From assembly GCA_944472135.2 (NCBI GenBank), contig OX235265.1:48085459-48149458 (forward strand): DNA of 64,000 bases, written 5' to 3'. The notes below the pieces were generated by a model. The model was not told the DNA's origin. It was given only the letters and a program-made list of their open reading frames with translations, and did not search any database. Below are positions 44,913 to 57,361 of this stretch, piece by piece (the first letter of the stretch is position 1; every line of letters starts with the position of its first letter). The position numbers and the translations under genes are program-made. The DNA comes from Trichobilharzia regenti (taxonomy: Eukaryota; Platyhelminthes; Trematoda; Strigeidida; Schistosomatidae).

Positions 44913-45334
44913 TCTGAATGCAGAAAAGATCTGTTCAAACTCTTATTTTACCACGGTCTTAAACTCTTCTCTACTCGTCTACTTCTAATTTAAGTAATTA
45001 TTTCACTGTTACATCACTCTTATATACATTTCTTTTGTATATTTCACTAATTTTTTCTTTATTTCTCTCCATCTGAATGTATGACATAAAGTAATGCCGA
45101 AGATGAAAACAAATCTCTTGGCTTCTTACCAAAAATTGTAGTAATTATAATCAGTAACAAAAACGTGAGTAGGTCTAGTTGAAAAACTACGATGGCTTTT
45201 AAAATATAAACAAAGCTGGTGACAACAACAAAAGCAAAGCTTGCCTTTTCTCATTAGAATGCTTAACATTAGAATGCTAACTTTTCAGAATGTGTGAAAT
45301 ATTCTGGAATATTTATTTTGTTATGTATTTTTTA

Positions 45335-45515
45335 TTACAGCTTGATTCCACACTGTATTTTGGTACAAGTATGGAATTTTCAGTATGTGATACCGGTATA
45401 GCTCAAAGTTTGCAGGCCCAACCATTGATATCTAGTGAGCATCGGCAGGGGACAGAACTTCGGACCATGTGCATGGTCGGCAAGAGTCCTAACCACTGTG
45501 CCATCGACTTCTGAG
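45335..45515 (-). mobile_element. tRNA-derived SINE, family S3 (minus), complete
   Basis: Tail 'cagcttgattccacactgta..ggtacaagtatgga', body 'tttgcaggcccaaccattgatatct', tRNA head with mutated B box and 'gagtcctaaccactgtgcca'. It is the uninterrupted counterpart of the S3 copy at 11.4 kb. Confidence 0.8.
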
Positions 45516-45804
45516 GTTAAATTACTCTGGATGAAAGCGAATCTGGTAAATGACAATCACAAAACAAATCTGAAACTAAGTTGATCACAGTGCTATCATC
45601 TCATGATAGGATAGTTAACTTTACTTAGCGCATAGTGACACGGTATTATTATTAAGCATTAATAATACACTGATCGCGTGCCAAATAAGTCAATACTCTA
45701 AAATAATAGAGATTTAAAGCTTTAGTAGATGATTTTGACAATAAAAGATTCACAGTAAAACTATGCAGTTCAAAGAACACAAGTAAGTTAGAATTATACT
45801 CTTT

Positions 45805-46050
45805 CACGCGTCATTGGTTTGGCGGTAGAATGTTCACCGACCTTACATGTTGTCCAGGGTTCAAGCCCGGGACGACGCACGCGTTTACCGCACCAAGCTA
45901 GTAATAAGACTGGTGAAGAGGGAAGGTTGGGTATGAGACTAGCAACCCCATCCCGTAAAAGTAAATACATACCACTGCTATCGACACTTCAAGTCTCTAG
46001 CTTGAAGCTCTATGTTCCACTGGGGACGTCAAGGAATAAAAACAAAAATA
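45805..46050 (+). mobile_element. tRNA-derived SINE, family S2
   Basis: Head 'cgcgtcattggtttggcggtag' with B box 'cagggttcaagcccggga' (about 45856), body 'gaagagggaaggttgggtatgag', end 'ctatgttccactggggacg' and an A-rich tail. Confidence 0.8.
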
Positions 46051-46534
46051 CTCTTTCATATTGTTGACTTTCTATTTTTATATAAATATAAGGACTATTA
46101 ATACACAGCTCCACTTTATAGCTGTACAGTTATATAGTGTTGGTAAAGTTTAGGGGATTGTCAATAAAGTCAGTTAGTCTTATCATTTGATAATAAAACC
46201 ATGGGAATTTACATTTCAAGCAAAATAATAGATTGCGTTATCTAAAAATAATAAGTGATGAGTAGTGTTCAGAAAATTAACAAAAGCTTGGAAACGAGAA
46301 CACTGTTTTGGGGGGATAAGTGATTCAGAATATTTATAAAGCATAATTTAAAGTTAGGAGTTTAAAAAGAAGGAATAAGATGAGGACGAAACTCTAATGA
46401 AGATGGATTACTCATGAGGTTAATGTACCAGTTAAAGAAGGGAAAATTTAAGGCCACGGTAGTAAAAGGGATTAGATAAACCAGTTCTGTACAGTAACTT
46501 GGTGAGTAATCCATATTTATTCGGTCTTAGTTTT

Positions 46535-46990
46535 CGCCCAGCTACAAGGCGAGCTCTTTGACCATATAGTCACTGGGATAGAGTCCAAACTTGTAATCAG
46601 TCATATTCCTGCAAGCCAACGCTTGATAGTTAATCTGATGCTTAGTAGCGGGATCTTTACAGGGAGTCACTAGGAGTTCTAGTGAGAAGTGGTCATCACT
46701 TGGTTACCAACCAAGTCAAGCAAGAGAACAGTTACTCGCCTATGACATTAGCTGGTGACTGCACCGAATAGCGCGAATTGTCAAAAGTTGGGATTCATGA
46801 GCTACTGAATTCCCTTCCAGTGACTGAATGATCTAGTAGCTCTACTTGTAATCGGAAGGTCCTTGGTTCAGACCCCGGTTGGTGTGCATTTCTGAAGAGT
46901 CCCAAACTAGGGAGAAACACCTGAGCTTTCTAATGGTTCTTTAACTGATGTCAGCTCGTAGTTAAACCTGATATTAAAATTGTTTCCTGT
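46535..46990. mobile_element. S1 SINE cluster: minus fragment, plus tail, plus copy
   Basis: 46535-46580 is a minus tRNA-like fragment ('gctacaaggcgagctctttgacc'). 46585-46630 is a plus tail ('gcaagccaacgcttga'). 46630-46990 is a long plus S1 with leader 'gttaatctgatgcttagtagc', B box 'ccttggttcagaccccgg' (about 46861) and tail 'ggttctttaactgatgtcagctcg'. Confidence 0.7.
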
Positions 46991-47320
46991 TGTAGGTAGT
47001 TGACAAACCATGATGAAATAAAATGATATCACATGTTATTCTAACCAACTCGTTGTTCACTGTTTTGCCTAAACTTATCACTGGAAACAATATTTGCTAA
47101 GATAAACACAACTATATTTCATTCAATTTAATAAATACATATAGCTTTTACTAACGAAAGAAGATATTACAGCAAACTGTGAAAAAGATAAACTCGAAAT
47201 TTCATATACTGACTTAATAAAAATCCAGGCTTCAAACAACCTTCCATCTAACTTGGGCTAAACCATATTGTATCAAAAGCCACTGAAATATCCTATTCAG
47301 ATATTAACTTATCCTACAAG
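46990..47320. other. No recognisable gene or element
   Basis: AT-rich, nothing identified. Confidence 0.45.
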
Positions 47321-47476
47321 GAACTTGAGCTTCGTTGGCATAGTGGTAGAGTTTGATTGGACACTAGTAACTAGTGTTATGCGTCTAGTCCTTTCTTCGG
47401 TGCAGACTAAATTCTATCAGTCAGGTTCGCAATGTGGCCAACATTCAAGGTATCTCACCATCACGGTGCACATTGA

Positions 47477-47732
47477 TTTGATGATATTAGATGGCTGGAG
47501 ACAATTGGCCACAGAAATCCTTGGACCTAGGTTTCGTGCAAGTTAGCACTCGTCAGCAAGGCGTATCTGCAACCTTTAAGGGACTGATGTCCCTTCTGAG
47601 ATTTGAGCCCGCATCACCTAGTGCTGCAGTATCTTCAGGTTGCAGATACGCCCTGCTGACGAGTGTCAACTAGGAGGAAACCTAGGTCCACGACTTCCTT
47701 CCGATTGCCTCCAACCATCTAATATCATCAAA
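47477..47732. repeat. Foldback repeat: ~97-bp inverted arms, ~60-bp spacer
   Basis: Arms 47477-47575 and 47637-47732 are imperfect reverse complements sharing 'gatattagatgg', 'ggacctaggttt', 'cactcgtcagcaaggcgta' (one change) and 'tctgcaacct'. The spacer holds 'gggactgatgtccc', itself a small palindrome. GC-richer than its surroundings, and unlike S1, S2, S3 or Sm-alpha. Confidence 0.75.
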
Positions 47733-47734
47733 AC

Positions 47735-47945
47735 AGTGGTAGAGTGCTCGCCAACTACGCATGTTGCCCGGGGTTCGATCCCTGGCCAACGCACTCACTT
47801 ACCTCACCAATCCAGTAATTAGACTGTTAAAGAGGGAAGGTTGGGCGTAAGGCTAGCAACAGCACCACTGCTGCAGAAACTTCATGACTCTTGCTTGAAG
47901 CCTTATGTTCCACTGGGAACACAAAGGAATAAAGAAGATAACAGA
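47735..47945 (+). mobile_element. tRNA-derived SINE, family S2
   Basis: Head 'acagtggtagagtgctcgcc' with B box 'cggggttcgatccctggcc' (about 47770), body 'gagggaaggttgggcgtaaggc', end 'ccttatgttccactgggaac' and 'aaaggaataaag'. It starts directly at the end of the foldback repeat. Confidence 0.8.
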
Positions 47946-48465
47946 AAATTTGCACTGGATAACAAGCTACCTGCATGATTGAAAGCAAGTAAATCTTTTA
48001 GTTTACTTCTACCAACGAGAAATAAAAAAAAACTCTTCTCCTACTATATCACATGATTCTAGTTCTACTGTTGACTTATTCGATTTTTAACAACTCAGGT
48101 GTAATTCACTTATAGAGTAAATTAAATTAAGAAAAGACACGTGTAAAAACTGGAAAAAAGGAGGAGGAATAAATCAAAGAATCATTTCAATTTACACATA
48201 TGTATAAACAATTTGATAAATATTATCAAGTAACTCACTCTTTTTTTTTCAATAATACAGTAAACTGGATTACTTGAAAGATAGGCTGAGATGATGAGAA
48301 TACATTTTCGGCTTTCACCAGATTGGTAGAAGTAATAATGTATGACGCTTTTGAGATGACGTCATAATAGATTATAGTGTCTGTAAAGATACAATGAGGA
48401 AAAAAATAAACAAATATTATGAAGATACTGATGAATAGACAGAATAATCTAAAACATTTTCAAGT
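47945..48465. other. No recognisable gene or element
   Basis: AT-rich, nothing identified. Confidence 0.45.
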
Positions 48466-48815
48466 GTTGGTTTGTAGGGATTTGGTTGATTGGTTACAGG
48501 ATTTCATCATGAGCTGACATTGGTTAGAGAACCATTAGAAAACCTGGGAGTACTGGATAGCTGTTTCTTCCTAGTTTGTGACTCTTCATCAGAACCCACC
48601 CACCGGGGTTCGAACCCAGAACCTTCTGGTTGCAAGGCGAGCTCCTATACCATTAAGCCACTGGGACCCGATCCAATGGCCGATGGATTCTAACTTCTGC
48701 CAATTCACGACATTGTGCGACCCCTAGGACGAAACAGCTGTCCAGTACTCCCAGGTTTTCCGATGGTTCTCTGACCAATGTCAGCTCATGATGAAATCCT
48801 GTAACTAAACACTTT
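48465..48815. mobile_element. Head-to-head S1 SINE pair
   Basis: 48465-48722 is a complete minus S1 from 'gtgttggtttgtagggattt' through B box 'ggggttcgaacccagaacc' to the leader 'caattcacgacattgtgcga'. 48722-48815 is plus, from 'ctaggacgaaacagctgtcc' to 'gaaatcctgtaac'. The two meet exactly at the leader of one and the hammerhead-like block of the other. Confidence 0.8.
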
Positions 48816-49193
48816 TCTTTAGAAAAATGAATTATAACCCTGACTCAGTATACAGTCCAGTTTTGGAAGTCAGAGTTCAGCACTAGTAAGAGCTTGGTGA
48901 TATTTGTCGGTGAAGTATGTTTCCTTTCCTCGAGGTTAGACTCCTCAACTGAAGGAGGTCTTTAGGATGAAATAATAATAGTCAAGTGTTAGAAACGTTT
49001 GATGTTATGGCTAAAAATAGTTTACAATGACACATATGTATTCACATCAGACTCTGGAAATGTTCTTTAGTCTTTGTCTAACTGTTCCTTTCCAAATACA
49101 TCTCCACCCACTGTTGTTTTATTTATTTTCCTTTTCTCTCTCTTCATCTGTTTTTACGTTTTTTTTACGTACAGTTTGAATTCATTCACTTTT
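48815..49193. other. No recognisable gene or element
   Basis: Nothing identified. The frame at 49074-49298 starts in T-rich sequence and runs into the S2 SINE. Confidence 0.45.
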
Positions 49194-49440
49194 ATGCGTC
49201 AGTGGTTTATTGGTAGAATACTCCTCTACCACTTCACATGTGGCCTGGGTTTCGAGTCTGGGTTGACGCACTCCATAGCCTCACTTAGCCGACAGTAAAC
49301 TCGAAAAAGAAGGCAGGTTGGGGGGGGTGAATCTAGCGACCCCACACCTTAAAAAATAAATACCACTGCTACTGAAACTTCATAACTGAAGTTTGAATTT
49401 CTCTGTCTCAGTAGGAACACGAAGGAATAAAATAATAATA
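49193..49440 (+). mobile_element. tRNA-derived SINE, family S2
   Basis: Head 'gcgtcagtggtttattggtag', B box 'cctgggtttcgagtctggg', body with a G9 run ('gcaggttggggggggtg') and 'ctagcgaccccac', end 'tctcagtaggaacacgaaggaataaa' plus (AAT)n. Confidence 0.75.
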
Positions 49441-50570
49441 CTCCTACATCGATAAGTCGATCAGTTTGTCAGTGTTTGAATCCACATCACTCTGATTCTA
49501 TTCTACATACTCAAGCATCAAATCAATCAAGTCATTAATGACTCCACATGAGACTGAGTGGTAGGCGAAATTCACTCTCTTAGTTGGATATTTTCCCAAA
49601 AGAATTTGGTCATTAATGAAGAATTGTGAGCAATATCAACTAACATCATGCCTAAATTGATCTCTATAGACTAGCAGCTATGACCCATCAATGGCTAAGT
49701 CTTTGAATGGTGAATATTCATTCTACCCAGTAATTTGAAACCTTATTCAAAATTGTAGGTATGCTTATTCACACAAAACTTGGTTGTAGAAGAGCCTCCT
49801 TTCCGCTTGCTCTTTAAATCTTATCTCAAACTACACTGTCCTGAAGTATGATGTTACTTTCTTTAATGATCATTTTGTAAACTTAATTCATGTATTTTGA
49901 AGAGTACTAAGCGATTAGGGATGATATTAAGTAAAATCTGGTAATCTATTTGCGTCACACAAGCTGTAAAATCACTGTTGTATTTGATATTGAAAGCAGC
50001 GTTTCAGGTTGATGCGCTTTGAGCAGACATATATAATAAAAGAGGAGGACAGTAATTCATGAAGCCTTATGTATTCCTCAACTGAAGTGTGTACAATCCT
50101 CTTCTTACCTTGGCGATAAAGTAGAAAAAACAGAGACAAGAATGTCTGTTTTTTTCTTTGTTAAGTTATTCTGGGTACACTTCTTTTGTTCCTAAGAGGT
50201 ACAGGGGTGGAACGATTTAACGGAGAATAATGATAACGACCAGAATCTTTATTCAAAGAAAAACGAGCATCTGAAGTGTATGCATACGAAAAGTCGCAAA
50301 CCATCGAGTTTTAGCAAGATACACAACCTAATGATGAAGAGACTTATATTCGGTTATTTGTTGCCCTATTTTGGTGCAAACATACCTAAACCCCTTCTAG
50401 CAGAGTTCTATTTCACATAGAATTGCTTCTTGAGAATGGTTTAGCTTGATATGCATAAGACACGTCCCAGCAACTTCAACAACTATAAAACACTCGATGT
50501 TTAATCCTTCTAGTCATTCATTATTTACAACACCTCCTAAACTTTATTCGATTTACTAAACGATAGTCAG
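49440..50570. other. No recognisable gene or element
   Basis: AT-rich, unique-looking. Confidence 0.45.
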
Positions 50571-50685
50571 CCGTGAAAAAAAGAAATGCTTAGCGTCGGA
50601 CTAACGACCCTGAAAACCGTTCCTGGAATTTCAAAGCCTGAAGCTATATACATTTCATTCAAAACACAAAGAATTAATGGTCTTA
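50570..50685 (+). mobile_element. S2 SINE 3' fragment, decayed
   Basis: Matches only the S2 end: 'gactaacgaccctg', 'atttcaaagcctgaagctatatacatttca', 'aacacaaagaattaa'. Confidence 0.4.
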
Positions 50686-50689
50686 ATTT

Positions 50690-51240
50690 CACTCATGTTT
50701 ATATCACATAATTGAATATTCTGATAGGGAGAACTGTTGTTTCATTGATTAACACAGTCATAAAATTGTTTATGCAAAGAAGTATGTTTACCAGTGCCTT
50801 ATGTTTGTAAAGAACATTAACACCAACAGAACAACCACCTTATCAAAGACTAGTGACTATCGATGAATCCGAAACAAAGCTATCGTTATCACAATCTAAT
50901 ATCTGTTTACATGCCTTAAACTACTACTACTAATAATAATATTAATAATTTCCGTCAGACGCCTTTTTTATAATCAAATTTTCTAACATTTAATTTTAGA
51001 TCTGATAAGATAAGTGATTAAGTATGGAAAAAGTCTTTTTTTAAGAAAAAAAATATACTTGTGGGAGAAAATAATTTGTCTTATATCCCAGTCATCCGTC
51101 TGATGTTATGTGGGTACAAAGTAGAGGAGAGATGACCAAGATTGCGGTTGATTTACTGTTTGCCAGTAACTTATCAAGAGTGTAAAGCTGCAATTGAATA
51201 GGCAAAGAATTATACACTATATTAGATAATCACCCTGATG
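50690..51240. other. No recognisable gene or element
   Basis: AT-rich. Short (ACT)n/(AAT)n near 50922-50948. Confidence 0.45.
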
Positions 51241-51470
51241 TAAGCCATATGAATAAACGCGAATTGGCAGAAGCTAGATCGAATTCATGGGACTGCCACT
51301 GGATTTCATTCCAGTGGCTAAATGGTTAACCAGCTCGCCTTGCAACCTAAAGAACCTGGTGGTGGGAACCTGGGTGAATACAGCTATCCAATACTCCAAT
51401 CTGGGTTTCAATAGTTATCCAACTGAAATCATTTTGTGATCCATCTTGAAAATACTAAGCTACTTGTAAA
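51240..51470 (+). mobile_element. Decayed S1 SINE
   Basis: 'gcgaattggcagaagctagatcgaattcatgg', 'ccagtggctaaatggttaaccagctcgccttgcaacc', then degraded B box and 'agctatccaatactcc'. Confidence 0.6.
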
Positions 51471-52064
51471 AGAGGTTTTACCATTGAAGATTTGTGCTTT
51501 AGTTATATTTGAGACTCTTCAGCCGGATGTGTCTGCTTTGCAGTGGTAGATATTATCCCCAGTGAGACTCAAACCCAGTATCCATCGACCCATGGCAACA
51601 TTGAGGTAACCCTATAAGCAGCCTATATGTCCAAATAAGACTGTTCAAGTGACTTCCAGTATATCATGGGGAGTTAACAAGCATAAATAAACGACGAATA
51701 ATTGTATCTAAGATAAGTATAATCAGAAATATCTGAGAATATATGAAGGTTTATAATTAAGTATTTTTAATTTTTGCTCTAATTAGATCAATAATACTCT
51801 TTTCATAAGTGATTCTTACTCTAATATTTTGCTACACTTCTGAAGTTGTCTCTAACGTTGGCTTATGAAAGTTTGGTGGTCAAATCAATCGTCTTTCAAA
51901 GAATTAGGCTATGGGTCATACCTGTTGACGATTGATTACACTACCTATTTGTTCAAAATGAAGCAGGTTGGAACAGGATTCTTGCCGGAGACCCGTCAAG
52001 TGAAAATCGATAAGTCAATTAGCCAACATCTGCTTAAATCATTCAGCTCAAGAAAGATTGTACT

Positions 52065-52300
52065 TCGACGGCTGAATGCTAGAATACTCGCCAATTATGC
52101 ACATGGTATCGGGTTCGATTCCCGGCTGACACACTCTTAAACTTCCCTTAGCCGATGATAAGCCTAGTAAAGAGGGAGGAATGGACATGGGGCCAGCAAC
52201 CCCACTTCATGAAAGAGAACACCACCTCGGCCAGTGAAAATTCAAAGCTTGAGTCTTGAAACCTTATGTACCCTCAGAATACAAGCAAATGAAAAAAGTA
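52065..52300 (+). mobile_element. tRNA-derived SINE, family S2
   Basis: Head 'cggctgaatgctagaatactcgcc', B box 'atcgggttcgattcccggc' (about 52107), body 'agtaaagagggaggaatggaca', end 'ccttatgtaccctcagaatac'. The preceding 91-codon frame (51865-52140) fuses unknown sequence to the SINE and is not a gene. Confidence 0.75.
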
Positions 52301-53115
52301 ATTTTTACTAATAAGTGAAGAACTGTGACACATCCCTCAAAGCTTGCATAACTTGACAGCCTTATAATTCTTCTTTATTTTCTCAAAAGAAAATATATCA
52401 ACAAGCAGTCTGAATACCATAATGTAAATCATACTACTCGAATACACTGAACAATACACATACGCTCTTTCAAAAGCTTTTATGTAATACATAAGATGAT
52501 AAGAAATACCTTATAACCGCAGCATGATATAGGGACAAGCGGAAATACAGGCACACTTGTGTGTGTGTGTGTGCGTGTGTATGTACGCGTGCGTGCTTGC
52601 GAGCGCCTATGTGAAAACGCTTATTGTGAGTATGTTAATCAGTTCAAAAATAGAAAATATTCCGCAAAACAAAAAAAAAGAAACACAGAAAGCTGTGTGT
52701 TAAACAGATCAATGGAACAGGCGTTTTGTTTTTCTTGGCTTGAATACCTTCCAAATTTATTGTTGATATTTGTTTTAGTGGGAATGTGCTAGAAAATATA
52801 TATATTTTTTTTTCACTTTATTTTACCTCAGAATACTTCATCATTTTTATCTTTGTTTAAAATGACAAGAATACAAGCGGATAATTTAACTTATTTGAGA
52901 GGAAAAACAAAAGAATAAGGAGAATAAATAAGTGAACATGAAATTGCATAAGCTGAGAATGCCTGATATTTATACCTTTAGATAGTTTGTGTGTGTGTGT
53001 GTGTGTGTGTTTGTGTAAGGGAAGCCTGACTAAGCATCAGGCGGCTACCTATATTCCCTTGCAGCATAACACATCTTCTACTTTTCTCTAGTTTCAAGTA
53101 TTGATTGTGCAGGAA
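52300..53115. other. No recognisable gene; GT microsatellites
   Basis: (GT)n-like runs at about 52556-52590 (interrupted) and 52988-53012. Otherwise AT-rich. Confidence 0.55.
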
Positions 53116-53460
53116 TTTCTTTTGATTGCTTGGTGGATTTCATCATGAACTGACATTAGTTAGAGAACCACTGGAAAACCTGGGAGTACTGGACAGCTGT
53201 TTCGTCAGCCTAGTTTGAGACTCTACATCAGTACGCAACCAGGATCATCTGGTTACAAGGGGAGCTAGCTCGTAAACCATTAAGCCACTGGGACCCGATT
53301 CAATGGCCCATGAATTATAACTTTTGCCAATTCGTGAATTAGTACAACGACTAGCCAATGTCTTCTTCGGTGAGTTACTGCTTCCCCACCAACTTATTGT
53401 ACCCTACTGGTCCATCTAGAATTCCAGGTAACTGCCTGAATAGGGGCAGTTGCCAGTGAG
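53115..53460 (-). mobile_element. S1 SINE (minus), near full length
   Basis: Tail 'attgcttggtggatttcatcatgaac', 'ttagttagagaaccactggaaaacc', hammerhead-like block with the CTG insertion ('tgtttcgtcagcctagtttgag'), tRNA region with damaged B box, leader 'gactagccaatgtcttcttcgg' and far 5' part to 'gagcattagat'. Confidence 0.75.
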
Positions 53461-54050
53461 CATTAGATCTATTTCTTATTATTTTAATCTTCCAATTATA
53501 TCTTGGGATCGCAACACGAACTCCAGCAAATTTTTAATTGACTTCTAACCCACCACTGTGCACTTTGAGGAGAAAATGAAGGGGAAAAAAGAAAGTAGAG
53601 GATTGAATCATTGTTTCAGATGGGATGATGCTGTGTCATAAGAATGTGAATATTTTACTCGGAGATTCTATATGCAGAGTAAATATTTTGTAAGAAATTC
53701 CCCTCGGAATTCTGTATTATGTATAAATATAATTCCTAGAATAAAGCTGTTATTCCTGTTATCAGAAAAAAGAAGAAAATAAATGTTGATGGTGATTTAA
53801 CAAATATCTTGATTTACATGTTTAAGTATGTGTAAAGTGAGAAGTATTCACACGCGTGGTCACACACAGACACAAACACTAATTTACCATATCATTCATT
53901 TGCGTTCCAATTGGAGTTTCATGTTATACATTTCCAGACCGTAAATGTTACGAATTTCCTGAAATTATTTGAACACCAAGTCAGATTGGTGAAGAAGCTG
54001 TGGCTTACATGGTGAAAAATCCAGACAAATCTTGTTCTGATTTTTTCTTA
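53460..54050. other. No gene; possible LINE-like 3' end
   Basis: 'cctagaataaagctgttattcctgttatc' (about 53734-53762) resembles the 3' end 'ctggaataaagcgaaattgttatg' at 25.07-25.11 kb. Too short to be sure. Confidence 0.3.
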
Positions 54051-54185
54051 AACACACTAGGACTATTATTGGATTGAATTTTTGATTTTCCCGTCGATTG
54101 ATCGAACCGAAGTGCTCGGTCTGAGGTTGACATGTCGGCTTCTTGTGCAGATGCTTCGACGATGTCTGGGTATTTAATTAGTATA
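54050..54185 (-). mobile_element. Sm-alpha 3' tail (minus)
   Basis: 'ccgaagtgctcggtctgaggttgacatgtcgg' and 'gcagatgcttcgacgatgtctggg' match the Sm-alpha tail at 59.04-59.10 kb. No ribozyme part. Followed by short direct repeats of 'gtatacaatt' (54180-54210). Confidence 0.5.
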
Positions 54186-54254
54186 CAATTGGTATACAAT
54201 TAGTATACAACACCAATTGTACACTAGGAATATTTTGAATAATTAATAATAGGG

Positions 54255-54410
54255 TTTCAGGTGCTAAACTTTGAAGTTTCATAAAACTTTGAGCTTTTAA
54301 GGGGTGAGATTGCTCCACCTTCCGTCATTTCCTGGTCCAATATCGTCTAGGTCAGCATTGTGAGTGTGTCGGCCAAGAAATGAACCCAGACAATGGGGTT
54401 AGTTGGGGGT
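54255..54410 (-). mobile_element. Decayed S2 SINE (minus)
   Basis: 'tttgaagtttcataaaactttgagc', 'gctccaccttccgtcatttcctgg' and 'gtgagtgtgtcggccaagaaatgaaccc' follow the S2 order from body to tRNA head. Confidence 0.45.
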
Positions 54411-54834
54411 CATTATACCCCCTGAATAACTAACGCAAACACACATATATACTAAAAAATTCATTGTTACATCAAGCGGTTGTTGATGATACAAAGCTTA
54501 AAGTTGTTTAAATAAAAAATTTCTTAACTTAAAACCGTATGAAAATATCTAGATTTTGTGAGACTTCACTTAGACCATTTCTCAATCTTCCACTACCAAT
54601 TGGGTATGTATGACAGGATTTATAAAAAAAACCTAATTAGTTAAAATAAAATGCTATCTGATTGCACCCATTTACTTTCTTCTCACATTCTCATTGAAAT
54701 TATACGATTTATAGATAGACAGATTACATTTAAGTAGTGGGGAAAAATTACTATAGAATGAATTAATCACTTTTATTCTTCCAACAGTGGGAACTTATAC
54801 TAGTCAGTTCACACTTGAATTCAACAACAAAAAT

Positions 54835-55410
54835 TGGTTTCACAATTATTCACCAACTGAGCTCACTTAGAGAACCATTGAAAACTAGGGAGTATCCGAC
54901 ACTTCTTTCGTCCTGGTCTGAGACTCTTCAGCAATGCGCGTCCGTGATCCCATCAGGGGACAAACCCAGGACATTCCATTTACAAGGCTGCCCTGTTGAC
55001 CATTCATCCAATGGGATAGAACGCAACTGCTGGCCCATAAGTTCTGATTTCTACCAATTTTCGACATATTACGCAACCGCCAGCGAATGTCACTTCAGGG
55101 CGTTCGTCCTCACACTCGATTCGGTCGACCACACTGGTCTCTAGAAGTTCAGAAAACTTCATCTCTTATTCAGTCACTAGTGAGCGTTAGATTAATCCTG
55201 AAGTTTTGACTGGGCTCTGTTCTCATAGCTGAATGGTCAACGAGTTCGCTTTGCAAACGCAAAATTCTAGGTTGGTTCCCTGGTGAGATCGCGGGCGATC
55301 ACTGATGAAGAGTCTCAGACCAGGAGAAAATAGCCGTCCAATACTCCCTAGTTCTCAGTAGTTCTCTATTCGAAGCTAGTTCATGATCAAATCCCAGTAA
55401 AACAAAACTT
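54835..55410. mobile_element. Head-to-head S1 SINE pair, near full length
   Basis: 54835-55200 is minus from tail to full leader ('gtcgaccacactggtctctagaag', 'agtcactagtgagcgttagattaatcc'). 55205-55410 is plus ('catagctgaatggtcaacgagttcgc', 'gatgaagagtctcagaccagg', 'ctctattcgaagctagttcatg'). B boxes are degraded in both. Confidence 0.65.
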
Positions 55411-55454
55411 GACGTCTTTTTATTTACAAGTCTTGGATTCTAGGAATTCAGTTC

Positions 55455-55765
55455 ATTTCAGGATGAATTTCATCACGAACCGACATCAGTTAGAGTAACA
55501 CACAAACACCTATAGAGCATTAAATAGCTCTTTACAATACTGTGCACCAAAAACCTTGTCAGGCCGGTAGGCCATTCAGCCACCGAGATGGAATCACCTG
55601 ACAAGTGATCTCTAACTTTTGTCACTTCACGATATAACACCACCATAATTCGTAGCGGTTGGCTAGTAGCTTCCTCAACATTCACTTAGGATGAAACGGA
55701 TGTCCAGTACTACCTGGATTTTATCGCTTCTTTAACTGATTTCAGTTTGCGACGCAATATATCTT
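55455..55765. mobile_element. Head-to-head S1 SINE pair
   Basis: 55455-55685 minus ('gaatttcatcacgaaccgacatcagttagag', 'aggccattcagccaccgagatgg'). 55688-55765 plus ('ggatgaaacggatgtccagtac', 'ctttaactgatttcagtttgcg'). Confidence 0.6.
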
Positions 55766-56085
55766 GAAATCTTGGCGAACGAAGTGTTTTACCTCTCTCG
55801 ATTGATGACATTTGTCGGTAGTCGAATGTGTCAGAAGACAAATGAATTGCAGCTCAAAGCTTCACACCCTTAATTGATTATAATCAGACAATTGTTTTCA
55901 AAGGATTCTTCTCACTTCCGTCTGATAGACCTTACGGGATAGTAAAGTTCACAACTTAACACAGAAGGATACAGACAAATGCTTGGTGAACGATGCTCTT
56001 CTCTTTACCTTTTCGAAATGTACAGGTCCTACCTAGACACACAGAAATATAGAATACCTCTTAGCAATAACAAATTTCAATTGTT
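55765..56085. other. No recognisable gene or element
   Basis: Nothing identified. Confidence 0.4.
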
Positions 56086-56435
56086 CGATTTTTATCACGA
56101 ACCAACATCAGTTGGGAAGAAAATTGAAGACACGAGAGTATTCGATAGCTGTTTTGTCCTGTTTTTTGGGACACTTTAACAGTGCGCATCCCGCCAGGGA
56201 TCGAATCTGGGTTCTCATGTCTACGGTACTGATCTCGTTGACCATTCAGACACTAGAACTGGAATTTAGTGCTCCTGAATTCTGACTTAGTCAACTTGTG
56301 ATATAGCACAGTATTCACCAATGCTTTAGGCAAATATGCACTTGACCTTGACATGATATATCCTACTGGCCATGACTTCTAACTGTAGCTTCAGGAAGTC
56401 TATGCAGTAGCCATTAATGAACTGGCAATTAATAT
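56085..56435 (-). mobile_element. S1 SINE (minus), decayed
   Basis: 'cacgaaccaacatcagttggg', 'gatagctgttttgtcctg', B box 'ccagggatcgaatctggg' (about 56195), leader 'ttctgacttagtcaacttgtgatatagca'. Confidence 0.6.
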
Positions 56436-57360
56436 TGAGACTAAGATTTATAGGGATTTCGGACTTTTACTTCACATGCCACAAATCCTATAATCTGAGT
56501 AACAAATTTATTGATTTAATCCAGTTTCTTTTTATTTTGAGATATATGAGGAATCAATTGAAAATAGTGAAATAATGAAAAAATATCTAATAATTTAAAT
56601 TTATATCATGAAAATGCTTTAGAAGTATTCACGTACAAACTAGCTATCATCAGGCTGAACATTTTGCAGATACATTACTCCATAGGCAGCTAAAATACAC
56701 ATTTGTCACTTTAGTTCAATTAAGAAGGTGAATGCGACAAGAGAGGAACTTAAAAATTGTATCATCAAAGTAAATGAACAGAAATAAAGTTGGAAAAACA
56801 GCTGAATAATACACATTTGTCTTCCACTTTAAATTTTTAGTGGTCAAAGGTTCCTTTGTTTTGTAATCGAATACAGTCGTGTCATATCGATTTCAGCACC
56901 TGATGTGCTTCACTTACGATTAACCGATTCCAAATTAAATCTAATTAAAACTTCTTGTATTTATTGACTTGAATTACTTTAGGAGAGACGCAGGCTAACT
57001 TACTGAGATCCATATAACCATTCAAATCTGTTGTTATTAACCGTAAGTGATTTGAGTTAGAATCCGTTTTAAATGTATTTCAGCTAAGTCCTACTCTTAA
57101 TGATAACATCATACTTTTTCATTTGGTTGATCTAGCAATAATCTTCGATTGTGTCTGATTCGTGACTTCAGCCAACGTCATCTTAGAGTACTTTTGATCC
57201 ATCTCCACATCTTTCTTTGCATCTGTTGGGTGAAAGGTTGTTGGTTGGTTAGTTCCCTATTGCTTCCAACCATCCATTTGATCTTCAGGATGAAGACGGC
57301 GAAGGAGGTAGCTATTTATGTAAGTTTGCTGTGGTCTGCTGGCAATACTTTGATTAAAAA
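56435..57360. other. No recognisable gene or element
   Basis: AT-rich. 57160-57310 has a GC-richer stretch ('cttcagccaacgtcatc' to 'gatcttcaggatgaagacgg') that vaguely resembles a plus/minus family A RTE piece, too weak to call. Confidence 0.4.
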
Positions 57361-57361
57361 T

